Source: Edaphochlamys debaryana (Eukaryota > Chlorophyta > Chlorophyceae > Chlamydomonadales). Taken from it: a stretch of 64,000 nt of DNA. Location of the stretch: positions 124,001 through 188,000 of the forward strand of contig JAEHOE010000062.1 of NCBI GenBank assembly GCA_016858145.1, in the 5' to 3' direction. The position numbers and the translations under genes were made by a program. Under the pieces are notes generated by a model. That model ran no database searches, was not told the origin of the DNA, and was given only the letters and a program-made list of their open reading frames with translations. Below are positions 58,885-64,000 of this stretch, one piece after another. Position 1 is the first letter of the stretch. Each line of letters starts with the position of its first letter.

Positions 58885-61800
58885 CTACTTGTAAACTACC
58901 ACCCCCTCCGAGTCGCCGCACACCAGCACCGTAGCTCCCAGCGCGCCTGGAGCGGGGACAGGGGAAGGGGCATTGTCAAGGCAAGTAGACACGACTGCCG
59001 CTGCACGGCTGCACATGTCGGACACTCTCAGGCAGGCGCGCCCCCGCGCCACAACGACAACCCCATATGCGCGAGCCGCCTCCCCAGTGCCCCCACCCCC
59101 ACCCTCGCACACCCACCGGCTGCGTAGCGCATTGCGTCGCACTGCCGGAACACGCGGGCCACGGCCGGCTCGCAGTGGTCGGGCAGCCACAGCAGCAGCG
59201 TGGGGGGCTTGAAGACGGGCACGGGGGCCACAGAGGCGGGCTTGGGGCCGCCGCCTGGGGGTGCCGGTGAGGATCGTGGGGTACAGAGCAGTGCGGGAGG
59301 ATGGGGTGGCGGTGGGGCAGGGTAGAGGGGCGCGCGCCGCTGCCTTCCTCGGCACATGGCGGTCGCTCTCGCGCCGAGCATGGGCCCCCACGAGGGAGGG
59401 AGCCCCAGCACCACTAGCGTGGACCTCCTGCGCCCATCTTCCCACCCCCAACCGATACGCCTCGACCAAGCGTCCCCGGACCATCCCCGGCCCAGGCTCA
59501 CCGTCTGCGCTGATGCGGCCGCTGGAGCCCTGACGCTGGAACTGGAAGCTGCGGTTGCGGCTGAGGGCGCGGGTCAGCCCGCCCCTGGCCGGCTCCCCGC
59601 CCACTGCCGCCGATGTCGCTCCTGCTGTGCCGGCCTCCGACGCACCCCCAGCCGCCCCCGAGGGCGTGGGCGCCAGGTGCGGCGGCTGCGAGATTGAGGC
59701 GTGTCTTGGATCTGGAATGGATCCGCCGGGTCCAGGGAGGTCCGACGTGGCGTGCGAGGACTGGCGCGTCGGCTGCTGCGACGGTTGGGCCTGCGGCGGC
59801 GGTTGGGGCACGTGCTGCAGCAGGCTGCCGTTGACGAGCACGACCGTTGACCGTTGCACGAATGACTGCCCGGGCTGTAGCACGAGCAGCGATGCCGCCT
59901 TGACGCCCTGCCGGACAGCTTCCACCATCTCGGCTGCGCGCTCCAGGCACCTGGCAGGTTGGCCAGGGGCGCGAGCACGTCAAACGGGCCTGGCGGGTTG
60001 GGCGGCCTCGCTGCCTAGGTGTGCACAAATCCGGCCCCGCTCCGCACCCCCTGCCATGACCCCCCGCCGTCTCCATGAGGCCCCCTCTGCGCCGCCTTTG
60101 TCAGCCTTTGTTTCAGTGCTGGCCCTCATCCTGCCGTACACAGTGCTGGCCCTCATCCTGCCGTACACCTTGCCGTACCTGCGGCTGAGCTGCTCGTCCG
60201 CCGCCAGCGCCGCCGCCACAGCGCATGCCACGTCGCCCGCCGCCGCCGCCGAGGAGCCGCCGTAGATGCTGCTGAGGCCGTCCGTCTCCTCCTCGTCATC
60301 ATCGCCCTCCTCGTCCTCCTCCTCGTCGTCCTCCTCCTCCTCGTCCTCCTCGTAGCCCTCATCCATGGACCGCCGACCACGGCCTGACGCGTCGCCTGTA
60401 AAGTTGGGCGTTCGCGGTACCAATGTTGTTGGGCGTTTAGCATTATGTCCAAAGCTCTTTGCTCGCTAACTTGCGAGGACGTAAGGCGCTAGCAGTCCTG
60501 CATTGCGAGACCTACCTGGGCCGCTGCGCTGAGTCATCAGTCCGGCGGCGGGCGCGTCGTACACCTCGTCCAGTACGGCCTTCTGCTTGCGACGGAGCGA
60601 TGTGGTGGCGCTGGGGGCGGCGTTGTTGGGCCTGCGGCACGTGGCAGAGCGTGTACGGCATCCGTGCGTGATCAAGCAAGCATCACATCAGCCGCGCTCC
60701 CACACACTGGCTCCTAAAACCGGCACCCCCTCCACAGCTACGCAAGCCGCCCCACCCGATTCACACACACACGCCCGCCACCCGCCAACCGCCCGCTACC
60801 CCCAGCCCCGCCCAACCCCAACCCCAACCCACAGCCACACCTCAGCTCCGACGCCACGCCCGTCCGCACCAGCAGCTCCCGCAGCCGCAGCGCCCGGCGC
60901 CGCCCGCCCGTGCGGAAGGCGTGCGCCACCGCCCCCGTCAGCAGCGCGGCGATGTGCGCCACGAGGCCCGTGCGCTGGCGCTCGCAGATGTGGCCCCCCA
61001 CCAGCCTGGGGGCAGCGAGCGGGGGCGGGCGTGGTGTTGGGGGGGTTGTGGGCGCGTGCAGGTTGTGGGGTCATTAGGGGGCAGCGGGGTGGGTGGGCAC
61101 GGCAGGCGTGGGTTGTGTGCGGGTTGTGAAGGTGGTGGGGTCGTATGGGGGCAGCGCGGGCGGCAGAGGCGTCAGCAGAGGCGGCGCCGGCAGCAGGCAG
61201 CAGCGCCCTCGCTCTCGACATGGGCATCCCGACGCCTAATCACTCTGATGAAGACAAGCCGGCACTCGCGACGGCACCGGTACGCACTATTGATAACGGT
61301 GACAAAAAGCACACACCCGCCCTCACCGGTACATGTTGAGCAGCAGCAGCTGGAACTCGGGGTGACCCGCCGCCGCCCGGGAGCGCACGGCCGCGATGGC
61401 GGCGGAGGACAGGGCGAACACCACGGGCCCCTTGCCCAGCGCATTGCCCTCGGCCACCGCTGAGGCGACCGCCATGCCCGGCACCGCACGGCCTGTCACG
61501 CAGCAGTTGGAAAGGGGTTGGGTGCGAATCAACACATACCGTCGTGCATGATTAGCAGGTAATAATTCTGAGGCCTCTGTATTGAGTGAAGGTTGGTGGG
61601 TGGCTTTCAACCGGCCACTGCGCGGCATTCAGGCGACGTGGGCTGAAGGCAGGGAGGGGCAAACGCACGGGAAGTCCTTCTGCAGGAGGTGCCAGTACTA
61701 ACCAATGAGGGCGGTGCTGACGCCCACGACGCCCCCCACGCCAACGTAGAAGCGGGGCGGGGGCGGCGGCGGCGCGGGCGCGAGCGGCGCGGGGTTGCCG

Positions 61801-63860
61801 TCGGGCCCGGGTGGGCCTGGATTGGGCGTGGGCGGGTGGTCGGGGGCCACGGGGACCAGCGAGACCTGCGGCCGCGCAGCGGGTGGTACACCAAGATGTA
61901 CGACACACGGCATTGGTCACTGTCTATCCTGCCCCAGGCCCTGCCCGAGGTCGGACCCAGTGCACTCCCTCTGAACTCTGCCTCCCCCCCGCCCGGACCA
62001 AAGGACCCAGCCTCTCTGTACCGACCCTACTGCACTGTCCCCTTCCGTCACCCTCTCCATGCACCCAGCCTGGGCGTTCAGGTCCACCCACCTGCACGGT
62101 GCCCAGCACGACGATGAAGAGCCCCCCGCCCGCCAGCAGCGCCCCCAGGTCGGCCCCCCGCGAGCAGGGCCGCAGGTCCCCCGCCGCCCTCAGCCAGTCC
62201 ATGCCGCCGGGGGGCACACCCCGCAGCAGCGCGCACGTGGCCAGCACCTGGGTGAGCGTGGGCTGGGTCCACCTGTGGTTGATGGGGGGGGGGGCGAATT
62301 GGGGGCGAGTTCGGGGCGGGTTCGGGGGGGGGGGATCGGGGCGGGCTCAGGGCGGGTCCAGGGCGGGTGCGGGAGGACGGTGAGCCAGGCGGCGCCAAGG
62401 TGTACGGCGTACGGCCAGTGGGGGAGGTTTTAGGGCTAGTGCGCCCCTTCCCCTCCTCTAGTCCCAACCCGAGCCCTAGCTTGCCTGGGCCCCCGGGCCT
62501 CCAGGCGCCAGATGCGGCGCTCGATGGGCTCCAGCAGCGCCTCTGCCTCGTCAGCGTCCACCAGGCCCGTCTGCGGGGGTGGGGGGTGGCGAGGGGCGAA
62601 GCATGGTCGCCCGACCGGCCAACCGAGCGCCCTAGGGAACGGCTGGGGCCACGAACCCGTGCAGAGGCGAAGGGGGGGTGAACCCTGCGTCCTGATTGCT
62701 GTCTGCCCACCGCGGCGCAGCAAACAATCGTCCCAACCGAAAGATGCAAAGTCGGTTGGGTACGGCACGCACCTTGAGCATGGACCGTACAAAGGCCACC
62801 TGCTGCCTCAAAAGGGCCAGGGAGGCGCGGTGGCTCTGGGTGGCCTGAGGGAGGCAGATCGTGGGGCAAGATCAGAAGCCAGATCCACATCCACATCCAG
62901 AACAGACTGAGAGGCATGAGCGTGCGCAAGGACCAACCGCCATGCCTGCCAACGTGACGACCAACTGCCCGAATCTCAACCGCCCACACCTGGAACCGGT
63001 CCGGCGCCTCGATCACTCGATCCAGGATGAACCGCCGTACGCCCTCAGCCTGCGCCTGCACCTCCTCCCAGATGGTGGCGCCGGCGGGGCCGGCGTAGCG
63101 GAGCCACTGAGAGGGGGGGAGCCGGAGGGAGGTTAGGGGTACACAAGGTAAGGGAAGGGCAGGTTCAGGGCACAGGGCCCAAGGGTCTTCAGCCTGAGGT
63201 GCATGCTGCCCCCTTGCCTGTGCTTCGCAGACTCCTGCACTCACCTGCAGCTGCGGGGAGGAGTCGGATAGAGCCGCCGCCAGCTCGACCGCCACCTGAG
63301 GAAGAGAGGAAGAGGGGGACGTAGGGAGGGGAGGCGTGACGCAGGTGGGCAACACGGCTTCCGAACCCGGTAACGTCACGTCGCTGGGAATCCAAGCAGC
63401 CGCAGCTGGTGCGTGCCGTTCTTATGAGTTCCCCGCCTGGGCCCCGCCTCACCTCGAGTCCCACGAGCATCACACGCGATAGCGCGCTGGACAGCAACTG
63501 CGGGGTGGAGGGGGGGAAGAGAAGGACAGAAACGTTGGTGGAATAGGGACCGCAAAAGGCAGGTGGGGCAGCCCAGATCGTCACAGACGCGTCCACCGGC
63601 TCATGCCCTTCCTTCAGGCACAGGCCTTGAGAGCATTCGGCCAGGTGCTACAGCAGCACCGCGCTCTGTTCACTTCCTGACACCTCCCCCTGCCCCTGCA
63701 CAGCCCCCTTCCTTAGTTCCTTGTCTTCTAATCGCGCGGCACTCACGTCCGCCATCAGCTTCAGCGGCTGTATGGCCAGCGCCTTGATCGGCGCCGGGAG
63801 CCATGCGCCGCCCCGCATGAGGCGCTGGATGCCGCGGCGGAGCGCCAGGTGCGCCCAGGC
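58885..63860 (-). CDS. Na+/H+ exchanger, SOS1 / sperm-NHE type, C-terminal part with CNBD-like domain
   Basis: Fifteen exons (63747-63860, 63453-63497, 63245-63295, 62990-63106, 62773-62844, 62485-62570, 62092-62272, 61703-61865, 61327-61492, 60841-61005, 60516-60631, 60179-60395, 59502-59950, 59117-59254, 58885-58946) join in frame to the last 713 aa; the transporter part lies beyond the right edge. The segment WLRYAGPAGATIWEEV to VDADEAEALLEPIERR resembles the helical region that follows the membrane domain in SOS1/SLC9C exchangers (TQ-x2-R...L-x2-GL-D-x2-EA). Residues from about 163 to 345 read as a cyclic-nucleotide-binding-like fold (LRGVPPGGMDWL, FIVVLGTVQV, VGVGGVVGVSTALIG). An acidic Glu/Asp tract and a Pro/Gln/Ser linker follow. 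The intron after 62485 has a GC donor. Plasma-membrane Na+ efflux is inferred; substrate cannot be verified here. Confidence 0.62.
60115..60168. repeat. 27-bp tandem duplication beside an exchanger splice donor
   Basis: Two exact 27-bp units lie in the intron 10-60 nt downstream (minus strand) of the donor next to 60179. Each unit carries a GTGTACGGCAGG segment resembling the sequence at the donor. Confidence 0.7.
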
Positions 63861-64000
63861 CTGGGCGGGGCGGTGGGAGACGAGGGGCAGGAGCAGGAGA
63901 GGGGAAGCATGAGGCAGGCATGCGGCGCGTGTGTGTGACGTGGCTGGGTGGGAAGCGTGTGTTCGTACGATGAGGACCCCAGCAAGGCAGCAATGTCAGT

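Overview
The window looks like nuclear DNA from a chlamydomonadalean (volvocine-type) green alga. It is very GC-rich. Its genes are dense with short introns whose donors are mostly GTGAG-like, and TGTAA polyadenylation motifs lie downstream of several stop codons. At the left edge is a proline-rich (PPSPP) cell-wall-type glycoprotein, and low-complexity Ala, Pro and Gly tracts are frequent. The species cannot be named from the sequence. All gene models below were built by hand from splice sites, and each keeps reading frame through every exon.

Layout, left to right. (1) 51-1994 (+): 3' end of a Cys-rich hydroxyproline-rich glycoprotein. (2) 3102-13166 (-): a 25-exon CLASP microtubule-associated protein. 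(3) 13464-17681 (+): MON1, divergent from CLASP across about 300 bp. (4) 20463-21664 and 25377-26678 (+): two paralogous small four-helix membrane proteins (called A and B here) in otherwise gene-poor DNA. (5) 29944-32350 (-): pyrroline-5-carboxylate reductase. (6) 33037-37321 (+): a TPM-like protein with a chloroplast/thylakoid-lumen type presequence and C-terminal membrane helices. (7) 38973-40871 (+): a secreted dirigent/allene-oxide-cyclase-barrel-like protein. (8) 41598-48105 (-): a giant CCCH zinc-finger protein of the ZC3H3 / plant C3H7 type. (9) 48303-51372 (+): COQ4. (10) 52588-53910 (-), 54606-55802 (+) and 56866-58226 (+): three small four-helix membrane proteins (C, D, E). (11) 58885 to the right edge (-): C-terminal part of a Na+/H+ exchanger of the SOS1 / sperm-NHE type with a cyclic-nucleotide-binding-like domain.

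Most genes are unrelated housekeeping functions: microtubule dynamics, Rab7 activation, proline synthesis, ubiquinone synthesis, mRNA processing and ion transport. The coherent novelty is the five-member tetraspan family A-E. The two clusters lie about 26 kb apart and share intron phases (2, 0, 2), near-identical exon lengths and a common third-helix signature, although sequence similarity is low. Around this family are a 353-bp near-identical repeat placed the same distance upstream of D and E, and a stray copy of exon 2 of gene C inside a COQ4 intron. Both indicate recent duplication or gene conversion. Five introns use GC donors. Two genes carry small duplications of splice sites that could yield alternative isoforms.
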